Of a stretch of 64,000 nucleotides of DNA, positions 1-8,515 are shown in pieces; the stretch's first letter is position 1, and each line of letters begins with the position of its first letter. The notes under the pieces are model-generated. The model was not told the origin of the DNA, searched no databases, and saw nothing but the letters and a program-made list of their open reading frames with translations. The position numbers and the translations under genes are program-made. Source of the DNA: DASRFR01 sp035651455 (GTDB lineage Bacteria; Acidobacteriota; Terriglobia; Terriglobales; Acidobacteriaceae); the NCBI GenBank assembly GCA_035651455.1, contig DASRFR010000022.1, positions 565,616 through 629,615 of the forward strand. The letters are read 5' to 3'.

Positions 1-1
1 T

Positions 2-466
2 AAGCCGAAGGACGCTGCCGGGCCGGGTCCAAGCCCGAGTGGGACCGGACCAGGTGCGGTAAGTGCGAATGCGGATCCATCAAAGCCTGGGAGCGCGGCG
101 CCGAATGCGACGCTAAAGCCCAAGGCGGCAGCCACGGGGACCGCGACTGGTCATAAACTGCCTAACAATGGCCCCGCAGCGTCACCGAACGGTGCGGCGG
201 CCGCGAAGGCAACAGCTCAAGCACCGGCTCAAACAGTGGGCGCGAACACGGATTCCGGATCCCCCGCTGCTCCGAGAGCAGGGGACGGCACCTCATCCTC
301 AGTGAACACGTCTGCCACGAAAGTCGGAAACAAAGCCGCGACGGCTGGGACGATGAAGGCTCCCGTGAACTCCAGGCCATCTGCGCCCCAAGCTGCAGCT
401 GGGCAGAACGCGACCACCGTTTCTCCCAAGCCCAGCACCACACCGCCTCAGGATAGTCCGCAATAG
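2..466 (+). CDS. mreC: MreC C-terminal tail (5' partial)
   Basis: This open frame enters from the left edge and stops at 464-466. The visible 154 residues are almost entirely Ala, Pro, Thr, Ser, Gly, Asn and Lys, with no recognisable fold. The assignment to MreC, the periplasmic rod-shape protein that bridges MreB/MreD to the elongasome, rests on gene order: mreD starts at the last base of the stop codon (TAGTG), and mrdA and rodA follow. The conserved MreC domain would lie upstream, outside the window. MreC proteins often end in a variable, disordered tail, and this would be a long one. It could instead be another Ala/Pro-rich protein that happens to precede mreD. Confidence 0.6.
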   Translation, partial: KPKDAAGPGPSPSGTGPGAVSANADPSKPGSAAPNATLKPKAAATGTATGHKLPNNGPAASPNGAAAAKATAQAPAQTVGANTDSGSPAAPRAGDGTSSSVNTSATKVGNKAATAGTMKAPVNSRPSAPQAAAGQNATTVSPKPSTTPPQDSPQ

Positions 467-984
467 TGCCGATCACTTACACCTCCGGTGAGCAAGTCGA
501 AGTTTTCCGGTTCAGTGTGCCGGTGACCGTAGGCGTGCCGCTGCTGGCGCTGATTTTCCAGGCGTTTATCCCCCGCTGGATTCCGTTCTTTACCATCTTT
601 GATTTGCCGCTGCTGGTCACAATTTTCTTTGCCATGGCACGGCGCAATCCCGTGGCCGGACTGCTGAACGGAGGCATCATCGGACTACTGCAGGATGCGC
701 TCACTCACCAGCCGATTGGCATCTACGGCATCGCCAAGACGGTGGTTGGCTACGGCGCATCCTCACTGGGAGTGAAACTCGACCTCGAGAATGCCGGTGC
801 CCGGCTGCTGGTGACCCTGGGCTTTTATGTGATCCACGAAGTGGTGTACTTCATGGTCGCACGCGGGCTGGTCAATCTAACCCTGCTGTGGAGCTGGCCG
901 CACGAATTGTGGTCGGCGCTGGCCAACGCCATCCTGGGTGTCGCGCTGTATGCGGTGCTGGACCGCTTCAAGCAGAGGACTTAA
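466..984 (+). CDS. mreD: Rod shape-determining protein MreD
   Basis: A 172-aa integral membrane protein with about five hydrophobic segments and no signal peptide, the size and topology of MreD. MreD works with MreC, RodA and PBP2 in lateral cell-wall synthesis. The start is GTG and overlaps the preceding stop by one base, implying translational coupling to mreC. The gene ends in a 4-nt convergent overlap with the minus-strand PilZ gene. Primary sequence conservation in this family is low, so the call leans on topology and on the order mreC-mreD-mrdA-rodA. Confidence 0.85.
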   Translation: MPITYTSGEQVEVFRFSVPVTVGVPLLALIFQAFIPRWIPFFTIFDLPLLVTIFFAMARRNPVAGLLNGGIIGLLQDALTHQPIGIYGIAKTVVGYGASSLGVKLDLENAGARLLVTLGFYVIHEVVYFMVARGLVNLTLLWSWPHELWSALANAILGVALYAVLDRFKQRT

Positions 985-1340
985 GGCTCCGCCCTCGACT
1001 CCTTGTAAATACGCGCGACTGCCGCTCTCGCGGCCAGGAGTTCCTCCCATGGGCATTCGTCGGTTTCGCGGCGCTGAACGGCAGCCTGAATCTTCCGCTC
1101 GTTCCCGGAATTGCGCGTCCACACCACGCGAAAGCAGGCTTGCTTTTGGCGATAGCGGACGACCACGAGATCACTGGGCCTGAGCGTTTGGGCAAGGCCC
1201 GCCAGCAGCGCTCCCCCGAAGCTGATATTCGCGGCAATGGCGCCCTGTTCGAACCGTGTGCCCTCGGCATCCAGGCCAAACACGCGTACCTCGATCGCGG
1301 CCGGGACTCGCTGCTCAGATCGGCGCTCGATTATGGACAC
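981..1340 (-). CDS. PilZ domain protein
   Basis: A 119-aa stand-alone PilZ domain. The c-di-GMP-binding signature is visible: an RxxxR element (R7 and R11 in ERRSEQR) and, about 27 residues later, an [D/N]xSxxG element (N38-I-S40-F-G-G43). PilZ domains bind cyclic di-GMP and pass the signal to motility, polysaccharide or envelope machinery; the partner cannot be read from the sequence. The gene lies on the opposite strand between mreD and mrdA and overlaps the end of mreD by 4 nt tail to tail, so it is not part of the mre operon. Confidence 0.82.
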   Translation of the reverse strand: MSIIERRSEQRVPAAIEVRVFGLDAEGTRFEQGAIAANISFGGALLAGLAQTLRPSDLVVVRYRQKQACFRVVWTRNSGNERKIQAAVQRRETDECPWEELLAARAAVARIYKESRAEP

Positions 1341-1498
1341 GCTCCACTCTCCTGTGCGAATACCACCATTGTCGGATGCGGAACGGCGGGCCTTCTGTGA
1401 TCCATCGCTAGCCGCGCAAGCTAAAGTAATAGTCGAGATTACCGGCGCGGATCGGATTCCGGCATGACATGGCGTGTGACTTTCGTCATCGCAGGTGG

Positions 1499-1527
1499 TT
1501 ACGCGTCGCCATACAGCGCGCTACAAT
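1499..1527 (+). promoter_or_regulatory. Candidate sigma-70 promoter for mrdA-rodA
   Basis: TTACGC (1499-1504), a 17-nt spacer and TACAAT (1522-1527). The -10 element matches the consensus at five of six positions and the -35 is weak (three of six). It would place the transcription start near 1534, inside the palindrome that follows. Confidence 0.45.
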
Positions 1528-1540
1528 GGAGTTAACTCCA
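1527..1540. promoter_or_regulatory. 14-nt perfect palindrome at the mrdA start region
   Basis: TGGAGTTAACTCCA is its own reverse complement. It begins on the last base of the candidate -10 and covers the predicted transcription start, a position typical of a repressor operator. No regulator can be named. Confidence 0.4.
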
Positions 1541-1650
1541 GCAACATCACAGTCCTTTGTGATTCGTGGAGAGCCGAAGTGTGCCCGGAAATGCTGCAAT
1601 CCACCATTGCCTTGCCGGAAGCAACACTGGGAATTGAGAACTGATTTCCG

Positions 1651-3627
1651 ATGTTTGGCCGCGAAGAAAAAGTATCGGCGATCCGCCTGACCGCGGTGCA
1701 ATACATCATTCTCGCGATTTTCCTGATTCTTGCGTATGGCCTCTGGCGGCTGCAGGTGATGCAGAGCGACTTCTACTCTAATCTTTCCGAAAAGAACCGG
1801 GTTCGCGATGTACCTATCCTGGCGCCGCGCGGCAAGATCCTGGATCGTGAAGGACGCATCATTGTCGACAACTATCCCTCGTTTTCCGCCCTGCTGCTGC
1901 GTGATTCCAACCGCGACCTGTACGCGGATGCCGACCTGATCGCTCAGGGCCTGCACATGGATCCGAAGGAGCTCCGCGATCGCATTCGCCACTTTGCTTC
2001 CATGCCGCAGTACCAGCCGATCTTCATCAAGGACGACATCACCCCCGACGAGCTGGCGTTCATCGAGTCGCACCGCAACGAACTCCCCGAACTCGACACC
2101 ATCATGGCGCACCGCCGCCTCTACCCGCGCAACGGATTCATGGCGCACCTGATCGGCTACGTCGGTGAAGTCAGCGAAGACATGCTGAACCAGCCGCAAT
2201 GGGAGTTCTACAATCCCGGTGACGTCGTCGGCAAATCCGGAGTTGAGCTGCAGTACAACCAATTATTGATGGGGAAGAACGGCTCGCGTCGGGCGCTGGT
2301 CACGGCACGCGGCAGGGAAGTGGGGCGGCTCAGCGAAACTCCGGCAGTGCCGGGCCGGCAACTCAAGCTCACCGTCGATGTGGATCTGCAGATTGCCGCC
2401 GAGCAGGCACTCGAAGGAAAAAATGGGGCGATCGTCGCCATGGATCCGAGAACCGGCGAAATCCTGGCCATGGTCAGCCGGCCCACGTTCGATCCCAACA
2501 ATTTCGCGGTGCGCATCAAGGCCGAGGATTGGAACAAGCTGGTCACCGACGAAAATCACCCCTTGCTCAACAAAGCCATTCAGGCACAACTGGCGCCGGG
2601 CTCGGTCTTCAAGATCATCATGGCGACGGCTGGGCTGCAGGAAGGCATCGCCCAGAATCTGCACGTTAATTGTGGCGGCGGCGCTAGCTTCTACGGACGC
2701 TATTTCAAGTGCTGGGTGGTCGCGGAGCACCGGGTGCACGGTCCAGTGGATATCAGCAAAGGCATTTACCAGTCCTGTGACGTGTTCTTCTACACGCTGG
2801 CGGAAAAGCTGGGCATCGACCGCATTGCGAAGTGGGCGACGTTGCTGGGACTTGGCCAACGCACCGGGATCGATCTGCCGCAGGAAGTCACTGGCGTGAT
2901 GCCGTCGGAAGAGTGGAAGATCCGAAACTTCAAGCAGAAATGGTATGCGGGAGAAACTATCTCAGTCGGCATAGGGCAGGGCGCGGTGGCGACTACGCCG
3001 ATCCAACTGGCCAGAGCGATTGCCGGAATTGCCAGCGGCGGAATTTTACGCCGGCCTCACGTCACCAACCCGACCGACTTGCCCGTGGGCATGATGCCCG
3101 CTGCAAATGTGCCGAACGAGATGAAGATTCCCCTGGATCCGGAAAATTGGCAGACCATCACTGATGCCATGGCGAACGTTGTCAATCCCATTGGCACCGC
3201 GCCCAGCGCGCATTTAAAAGACATTGATTTCGCCGGTAAGACGGGCAGCGCTCAGACCATCAGCAATGCCGCCAAAGCGCGCCTGGCCAATGGCAAATCG
3301 AAGTTCAAGGACAATGGATGGTTTGTGGGAGTCGAGCCGCGCCGTAATCCCGAGATCGTGGTTTGCACCCTTCTCGAAGAAGGCGAACACGGATATCTTG
3401 CTGCGCGCGCAGCCGCGCAAGTGATCAAGGCCTACGTCGAGAAGCAACGCCGTCAGCCGACAAAGATGGCGGACCACAAGAAGAGTGTGGAAGTGGGCGC
3501 AGTTTGGACCACTCCGGATTCCGATGGCGAAGGAGATGGATCAGGGCGGCTGCAGGGCGGACGCTTCACGCTGGATGTGACCAGTAAGCACGTTCCGCTG
3601 GCAACAGCGGCCCCGGGGGTGAATTAG
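1651..3627 (+). CDS. mrdA: Penicillin-binding protein 2 (elongasome transpeptidase)
   Basis: A 658-aa class B PBP. It has a short cytoplasmic N-terminus, a TM segment at about residues 13-33, a PBP dimerisation/pedestal region at about 50-220, and a transpeptidase domain. The three active-site motifs are intact: S318-V-F-K321 (SxxK), S375-C-D377 (in the SxN position, with Asp rather than Asn) and K530-T-G532. It crosslinks peptidoglycan during rod elongation with the SEDS polymerase RodA, whose gene follows after 33 nt. The C-terminal 60 residues beyond the domain are low-complexity. The ATG is preceded by only a weak ribosome site; TM placement supports this start. Confidence 0.95.
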   Translation: MFGREEKVSAIRLTAVQYIILAIFLILAYGLWRLQVMQSDFYSNLSEKNRVRDVPILAPRGKILDREGRIIVDNYPSFSALLLRDSNRDLYADADLIAQGLHMDPKELRDRIRHFASMPQYQPIFIKDDITPDELAFIESHRNELPELDTIMAHRRLYPRNGFMAHLIGYVGEVSEDMLNQPQWEFYNPGDVVGKSGVELQYNQLLMGKNGSRRALVTARGREVGRLSETPAVPGRQLKLTVDVDLQIAAEQALEGKNGAIVAMDPRTGEILAMVSRPTFDPNNFAVRIKAEDWNKLVTDENHPLLNKAIQAQLAPGSVFKIIMATAGLQEGIAQNLHVNCGGGASFYGRYFKCWVVAEHRVHGPVDISKGIYQSCDVFFYTLAEKLGIDRIAKWATLLGLGQRTGIDLPQEVTGVMPSEEWKIRNFKQKWYAGETISVGIGQGAVATTPIQLARAIAGIASGGILRRPHVTNPTDLPVGMMPAANVPNEMKIPLDPENWQTITDAMANVVNPIGTAPSAHLKDIDFAGKTGSAQTISNAAKARLANGKSKFKDNGWFVGVEPRRNPEIVVCTLLEEGEHGYLAARAAAQVIKAYVEKQRRQPTKMADHKKSVEVGAVWTTPDSDGEGDGSGRLQGGRFTLDVTSKHVPLATAAPGVN

Positions 3628-3660
3628 GTGAGTATTCGCAGCTCGTAACTGAAGAGATCA

Positions 3661-4746
3661 ATGGCACGCTACGTATCATTTCGCGATTTTGACTGGCCGC
3701 TGGTCATCTTTGTGCTCATCATCTGTGCGCTCGGAGTGGTCGAAATCCGCAGCGCCACCGAGCACACCAAGTTTGCTGGCGCGCATCTGCGTCAGATTTA
3801 TTGGGTGATTTTTGGCTTCGCGGCCATGTTCCTGGTCAGCCTGGTGAACTACCAGGCGCTGCTCGACCAGGTGCATTGGATGTACATCGCATCGATCACC
3901 TCGCTTATGGCCGTGATGCTATTCGGACAGAAGTACCTGGGCGCGCGGCGTTGGATCAAACTGCCTGGAGGACAGCACTTCCAGCCATCTGAATGGGTGA
4001 AGCTCATACTTATTCTCGCCGTGGCCAAGTACTTTTCCGACTTGCATGAAAAAGAGCTGACCTGGCCTGATTTCATCAAGGCGGGCGCCATCGTCGGGGT
4101 TCCCATGCTGATGGTTCTGGCGCAGCCGGATCTTGGCACCGCCCTTACTTACATTCCAATCGCCGTGATGGCCCTTTTTTTGGGAGGACTGCGGGTCAAG
4201 CAAGCATTGGTGGTACTGCTCTTGGCCGGGCTGACAATGCCGCTGGCCTGGCACAAGCTTAAGCCTTATCAGAAAGACCGCCTGGTCAGCTTTATGCAAC
4301 CGGAGGCCGACAAGCAGGGCTCCGGGTACCAGGTCATCCAGTCACTGATTGCGGTCGGTTCGGGAGGAGTATGGGGCGCGAAGGAGACGTCTCAGACCCA
4401 TCTGAACTTCCTGCCGGTCCCGCAGACCGACTTCATCTTCTCGGCTTTTGCCGAAGCCCATGGTTTTGTAGGCGCGTTAGGCGTTCTGCTGCTATACTTT
4501 ATCGTGCTGATGCGTTTGACCCAGAATGCGCAGACAGCGCCCGACCGCGCTGGTACGTTTCTGGTCATGGGTGTGGTAGCGGTGCTTAGCTTTCACATCC
4601 TGGTGAATGTCGGCATGGTCGTCGGCTTTATGCCGGTTACCGGAATACCCTTGCCCTTAATGAGTTACGGCGGGTCTTCCGTCCTGTTTATGTTTCTGGC
4701 GCTGGGCATTGTGATGAATGTCCGCATGCGCCGTTTCGTCAACTGA
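3661..4746 (+). CDS. rodA: SEDS-family peptidoglycan polymerase RodA
   Basis: A 361-aa polytopic membrane protein of the FtsW/RodA/SpoVE family with about ten TM segments and the usual C-terminal signature (PLMSYGGSS, about residues 330-338). SEDS proteins polymerise glycan strands from lipid II and work with a class B PBP, here the adjacent mrdA product. The pairing with mreC/mreD/mrdA rather than division genes favours RodA over FtsW. The start ATG lies 33 nt after the mrdA stop, consistent with one operon. Confidence 0.95.
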   Translation: MARYVSFRDFDWPLVIFVLIICALGVVEIRSATEHTKFAGAHLRQIYWVIFGFAAMFLVSLVNYQALLDQVHWMYIASITSLMAVMLFGQKYLGARRWIKLPGGQHFQPSEWVKLILILAVAKYFSDLHEKELTWPDFIKAGAIVGVPMLMVLAQPDLGTALTYIPIAVMALFLGGLRVKQALVVLLLAGLTMPLAWHKLKPYQKDRLVSFMQPEADKQGSGYQVIQSLIAVGSGGVWGAKETSQTHLNFLPVPQTDFIFSAFAEAHGFVGALGVLLLYFIVLMRLTQNAQTAPDRAGTFLVMGVVAVLSFHILVNVGMVVGFMPVTGIPLPLMSYGGSSVLFMFLALGIVMNVRMRRFVN

Positions 4747-5123
4747 ATAGGCGGGAGAAGGGCACGCGCAGCTGCTCGTTGCCATCGGCAGCCAACAAGA
4801 TCACGATCGCCCTCGCGTAAAGAGGGCACTCACCGGTCAGAAGGGGTTCAGACCGGGCAGGATTGAGAAAAAATAGCTGGGCGGGTAACGGCCCCTTCAC
4901 TGGTGTGAGAGAGCGGTCACAACCCCGGCGGTTGCAGACGCGATAAGTGCATAAGATTCCAAAGCTTCCGCAATGGATTCCGTTCCGGACCGGTACCCGG
5001 TTCCGGGGCCGAGACCGATCCCTACATGGCGACGGTCTGAGCGCTGCGCTCGATTCTTCCCATCGTTCCTCGCACCTGAACCGGTGATCTCTGCCGGCGC
5101 GCGGCGGCAGACCCGGAGTTCGA
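4747..5123. other. Leader region upstream of the RNase E/G gene
   Basis: A 377-nt stretch without a supported gene. It is rich in short inverted repeats, for example an imperfect GC-rich dyad around 4983-5005 (CCGGACCGG/CCGGTTCCGG). E. coli rne is autoregulated through a long structured 5' leader; a structured leader here would fit but is not demonstrated. The rng ATG is preceded by GGAG at a suitable distance. Confidence 0.4.
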
Positions 5124-7859
5124 ATGACAAAAGAATTGTTTGTGTCCTCTACCCCGCATGAAACCAAGGTGGGGATGGTTGAGGACGACCAGCTTGCTGA
5201 AATCTACCTGGAACGCGAAAACGAATACACACTCGCAGGATCCATCTACAAAGGCAGAGTAACCCGCGTGCTTCCTGGCATGCAGTCGGCATTCGTCGAC
5301 ATTGGCCTGGAGCGCGATGCCTTTCTCTACGTTTCCGACTTCATGGAACTGGCCGAGCACGATGACGAGCTAGACGACGTCATTCCCACGCCTCGCGCAG
5401 TTCAGCCGGGCAGTGCCCAGGCGCCATTTGAAGCGCAGCCGGTGCCAATCCCACAAGACGACTCCAGATATATTGCGGATTCTGAAGAAGCCGCGGAGCC
5501 AGCGCCGGAGCAGGGGGCCACCGCGAGCGCCGCATCCGAGTCGAATCAGCCCGGTGACAACAGGGAACGTGAGCGTGGCGACCGTGGAGGATGGCGTAAC
5601 CGGCGTCGCCGTCGCGGACGGCGCGGCGAGCGTATGCCGGAATCCCGTTACGCGCGGCCCAATGAGTCCCCGGCACCACGGCCCTCAGAACCGCGGTCTT
5701 TCGAATCGCGCACGTCTGAATACGGTCCACCGCCGGGGTATCAGCCGATCATCCTGCCCGGCGAGTCCATTTCGAAATACCAGCGCTTTGCCCAGCAGGC
5801 GTCCCCAGTGACGCACACCGAGCCGAGTCCCGCAGGCACTGGCGGTCTTGCCGAAAGCTTTCCCGACGATGAACCACTTTTCACCAGAGCCAAAAGTGAG
5901 CCTCTGCACGAAGAACATGGAGATTTGACGCCAGAACTGCACGAGGATGCGGCAGAAAACATTCCCGCGTGGCATGCCGAGCGCGGAGCGGGTGAGGTGG
6001 AGAACACGAATTCCGAGGTCCACACCTCGGAGCAGGACCGCTTTCAGCGCATGAATGTTGCGGACACGTTCGGCGCACGGTCTGCCGAGCGCAATGGTAC
6101 TGAAAACGAAATTGTCGAAGAAGAGAGTTTTGAGGCTCCCGGCCAGGGCGCGATTGCCCCCGATTCACCTGAAACTTCGATGACAAGGGCCGCCGGCACG
6201 ATGGAAGAAGAAGAAATCGACGAGGATGAAGCGGAATTGCACTCCTACGTCGAGGACATCCAGGAAGACGCTGCTTTCGAGGAACTGGAAGAAGAGACGC
6301 ACGCCGCGGACGATCACCGCGAGCCGGTAGAACACCAGGTGGGAAGCGCGGGTGTTCAGCAGGACCAGGTCACGCCCGAGTTTTCCGGTTCCGAACCGGT
6401 CGAGGCCGCTAGCGCGGAAGGGGAAACTGAAGACGAGATCGACGAAGAAGAAGCGGCTATTGATGAGGCCCAGGAGGAAGCCGAGGCGCTGCTCAGCGGC
6501 GAGATGCCGGAAGGCGAGGCGCGGGCTGAGGTTCGCGCTCCCGCTGCTACCGCGGGCTATACGCAGCGGGCCCAGCGTCCCCGTTTCGATCGCAATCGCG
6601 GAAGGCGGGGCAGTGGTGGACGCCGCTTTCGTCCCATGCGCCGCGAAGCCCAACCGCTGCCGCTGATCACCGATCTTTTGAAAGAAGGCCAGGAGATCCT
6701 GGTGCAGATCGCGAAAGAGCCCATCGGTAAGAAGGGAGCGCGCATCACCAGCCACATAGCGCTTCCGGGGCGCTTTCTGGTCTACATGCCGACCGTCAAC
6801 CACACGGGCGTGTCGCGCAAGATTTCTTCGGAAGAAGAGCGTCAGCGCCTTAAGCGCATCGTGATGAGCGAACGCGAGAACGGCCACGGCGGTTTTATCG
6901 TCCGTACCGCGGCGCAGAACTGCTCGGAAGAAGAGCTGCGGGCTGACATTCGTTTCCTCAAAAATTTGTGGTCCGAGATCAAGAGCCGTTCTGACAATAG
7001 CAAGTCGCCGGCCCTGATTTATCACGACTTGAATGTCGTGGAGCGCGTGCTTCGCGATCAGGTCACGTCCGATTTCTCCGCCATCTGGGTCGATAGCGAA
7101 CAGGAATACGAGCGCATTCTCCGTTTTGCCAACCGCTTTCAACCCGCCCTGGTTCGCCGGGTCAAGCTGTACACCAAAGAGACGCCTTTATTTGACCAAT
7201 TCGGCTTATCCGAAGAACTGAACAAGGCGCTGAAATCGAAGGTTTGGCTGAAGAGCGGCGGCTACATTGTGATCAATCAGACCGAAGCTCTGGTTGCCAT
7301 TGACGTGAACACCGGTAAGTACGTCGGCAAGACTGCGCGGCTCGAGGACACGATCGTCAAAACCAACGTGGATGCCATCAAGGAAATCGTGCGGCAGGTA
7401 CGCCTGCGCGATCTCGGAGGCATTATTGTGATTGACTTCATCGATATGGACGAGCGGCGGAACCGGCAAAAAGTTATGCAGGCGCTGGAAGAAGCGTTGC
7501 GCAGCGACCGTGCCCCGTCGAAGGTCCTGCAGTTTAACGACTTCGGACTGGTGGCGATCACCCGCAAGCGGGTGAAGCAATCCCTGGAGCGCACCATCGG
7601 CGCGCCCTGCCCGTACTGCACGGGTACCGGGTTCGTGAAGTCGGTGAACACCGTGTGCAACGAGATTTACGTGGAGATGCGCAAGCTGGCCCGCCACCTC
7701 GACCACAGTGACGTCATGCTGCGGGTCAATCCCGAAGTCGGCAAGGCGCTCAAAAACAACAATGGCCGTTGGCTGAACGAAATGGAAGAGCTCTGCAAGA
7801 AGACCATTATCGTGAAGTCGGACCCGGCGTTGCACCAGGAACAGTTCGACGTTAACTAG
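5124..7859 (+). CDS. Ribonuclease E/G family protein with a long insertion in the S1 domain
   Basis: A 911-aa endoribonuclease of the Rne/Rng family, acting in mRNA decay and rRNA processing. The first half of the S1 domain is at residues about 37-75 (KGRVTRV, AFVDIG). Its second half resumes at about 514 (LLKEGQEILVQI). Between them lie roughly 430 residues of low-complexity sequence with an Arg-rich block near 150-170, long Glu/Asp-rich runs, and a second Arg/Gly-rich block near 480-505. The DNase I-like catalytic core is intact, with Mg-binding D727 (AIDVNTGK) and D771 (VIDFIDM). The zinc-link motif is C829-P-Y-C832. The protein ends soon after the catalytic region and lacks an E. coli-type C-terminal scaffold, so the insertion may replace it. 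Either rng or rne could be used as the symbol. Confidence 0.93.
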   Translation: MTKELFVSSTPHETKVGMVEDDQLAEIYLERENEYTLAGSIYKGRVTRVLPGMQSAFVDIGLERDAFLYVSDFMELAEHDDELDDVIPTPRAVQPGSAQAPFEAQPVPIPQDDSRYIADSEEAAEPAPEQGATASAASESNQPGDNRERERGDRGGWRNRRRRRGRRGERMPESRYARPNESPAPRPSEPRSFESRTSEYGPPPGYQPIILPGESISKYQRFAQQASPVTHTEPSPAGTGGLAESFPDDEPLFTRAKSEPLHEEHGDLTPELHEDAAENIPAWHAERGAGEVENTNSEVHTSEQDRFQRMNVADTFGARSAERNGTENEIVEEESFEAPGQGAIAPDSPETSMTRAAGTMEEEEIDEDEAELHSYVEDIQEDAAFEELEEETHAADDHREPVEHQVGSAGVQQDQVTPEFSGSEPVEAASAEGETEDEIDEEEAAIDEAQEEAEALLSGEMPEGEARAEVRAPAATAGYTQRAQRPRFDRNRGRRGSGGRRFRPMRREAQPLPLITDLLKEGQEILVQIAKEPIGKKGARITSHIALPGRFLVYMPTVNHTGVSRKISSEEERQRLKRIVMSERENGHGGFIVRTAAQNCSEEELRADIRFLKNLWSEIKSRSDNSKSPALIYHDLNVVERVLRDQVTSDFSAIWVDSEQEYERILRFANRFQPALVRRVKLYTKETPLFDQFGLSEELNKALKSKVWLKSGGYIVINQTEALVAIDVNTGKYVGKTARLEDTIVKTNVDAIKEIVRQVRLRDLGGIIVIDFIDMDERRNRQKVMQALEEALRSDRAPSKVLQFNDFGLVAITRKRVKQSLERTIGAPCPYCTGTGFVKSVNTVCNEIYVEMRKLARHLDHSDVMLRVNPEVGKALKNNNGRWLNEMEELCKKTIIVKSDPALHQEQFDVN

Positions 7860-7884
7860 CTCTCAGCTGCTAGCTTCTAACGGC

Positions 7885-7917
7885 AAAGACGGGTCACCTG
7901 CCCGTCTTTTTCTTTTA
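7885..7917 (+). terminator. Rho-independent terminator after the RNase E/G gene
   Basis: AAAGACGGG (7885-7893), a 7-nt loop and CCCGTCTTT (7901-7909) form a perfect 9-bp stem that runs into a T-rich tract (7907-7917). It starts 26 nt after the rng stop. Confidence 0.9.
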
Positions 7918-7974
7918 TCTTCTTCTTATTCGGATCGTCATTTGCGGCCGACGTAGTTACGCTTGCCGTAAGGT

Positions 7975-8421
7975 TCACGCGACCGCGGCGCCCTGTTTCC
8001 CCTGCATCTGCGCGAACACCGTAGCCTGATCGTAGTAGATCCTTTCGGAGACGAGCTTCACTGAATCTGTGTCGAAGCTGTAAAACGCCGCCATTTCAAA
8101 ACGGAGCTTGTTCCCCTGGGGTTTCACCCCGCCGAACTCGCCTTTGTGTGTCCCCGAGATGACGACCTCGCGAATGGAACATCCGGGCACATCGTATTCC
8201 GCCACCACATCGATCCGCAGGTCTGGCATGGCGGTCGCGATCGACTGATAGAACGCGCGCACGCCTTCTATGCCTTTGAACCTCGCGCCCAGCGGCACCA
8301 CGTCGTAATAAGCGCGGTCATCCTGCACGAAGGTGTTGTAGACCGCCGGCCAGTTATGTTCGTTTTCGCCGCGAATGTGTTCGGCGACAATCTCGCGTTG
8401 GCGTTGGATCATGGTCTCCAT
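7975..8421 (-). CDS. NTF2-like / SnoaL-type ester cyclase family protein
   Basis: A 148-aa single-domain protein resembling the SnoaL-like (NTF2 superfamily) group annotated as ester cyclases or nuclear transport factor 2 family proteins. Typical elements are the N-terminal helix with RQREIVAEHI, the FKGIEGVRAFYQ segment and MPDLRIDVV. The fold is a cone-shaped alpha+beta barrel; substrates vary widely and none can be assigned here. No signal peptide, so probably cytoplasmic. It is monocistronic on the minus strand, convergent with rng, whose terminator lies between. Confidence 0.7.
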   Translation of the reverse strand: METMIQRQREIVAEHIRGENEHNWPAVYNTFVQDDRAYYDVVPLGARFKGIEGVRAFYQSIATAMPDLRIDVVAEYDVPGCSIREVVISGTHKGEFGGVKPQGNKLRFEMAAFYSFDTDSVKLVSERIYYDQATVFAQMQGKQGAAVA

Positions 8422-8515
8422 GGCGGGAATCTCCCTGTCTAGATTCGAGGCGGTGATTGTACTCCAGAAATTGCTTAATTCAATTCGCCGAATGCAGGGT
8501 GGAGTCCGTGCGGCC

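Larger units (their letters stand above)
1341..1650. other. Intergenic region upstream of mrdA
   Basis: A 310-nt stretch between the divergent PilZ gene and mrdA. It holds the candidate promoter and palindrome listed separately (1499-1540), then about 110 nt of untranslated leader before mrdA. No convincing short gene was seen in either direction. Confidence 0.6.

Noticed and set aside
5090..5123. GGAGTTCGAAT segment resembling a tRNA T-arm just before the RNase E/G start
   Set aside because: No acceptor, D or anticodon stems upstream; the segment serves as the ribosome site and start codon context.
6165..7142. Long minus-strand open frame (325 codons) opposite the RNase E/G gene
   Set aside because: It is the shadow of strongly conserved catalytic and S1 sequence, has no ribosome site, and its translation has no recognisable fold.
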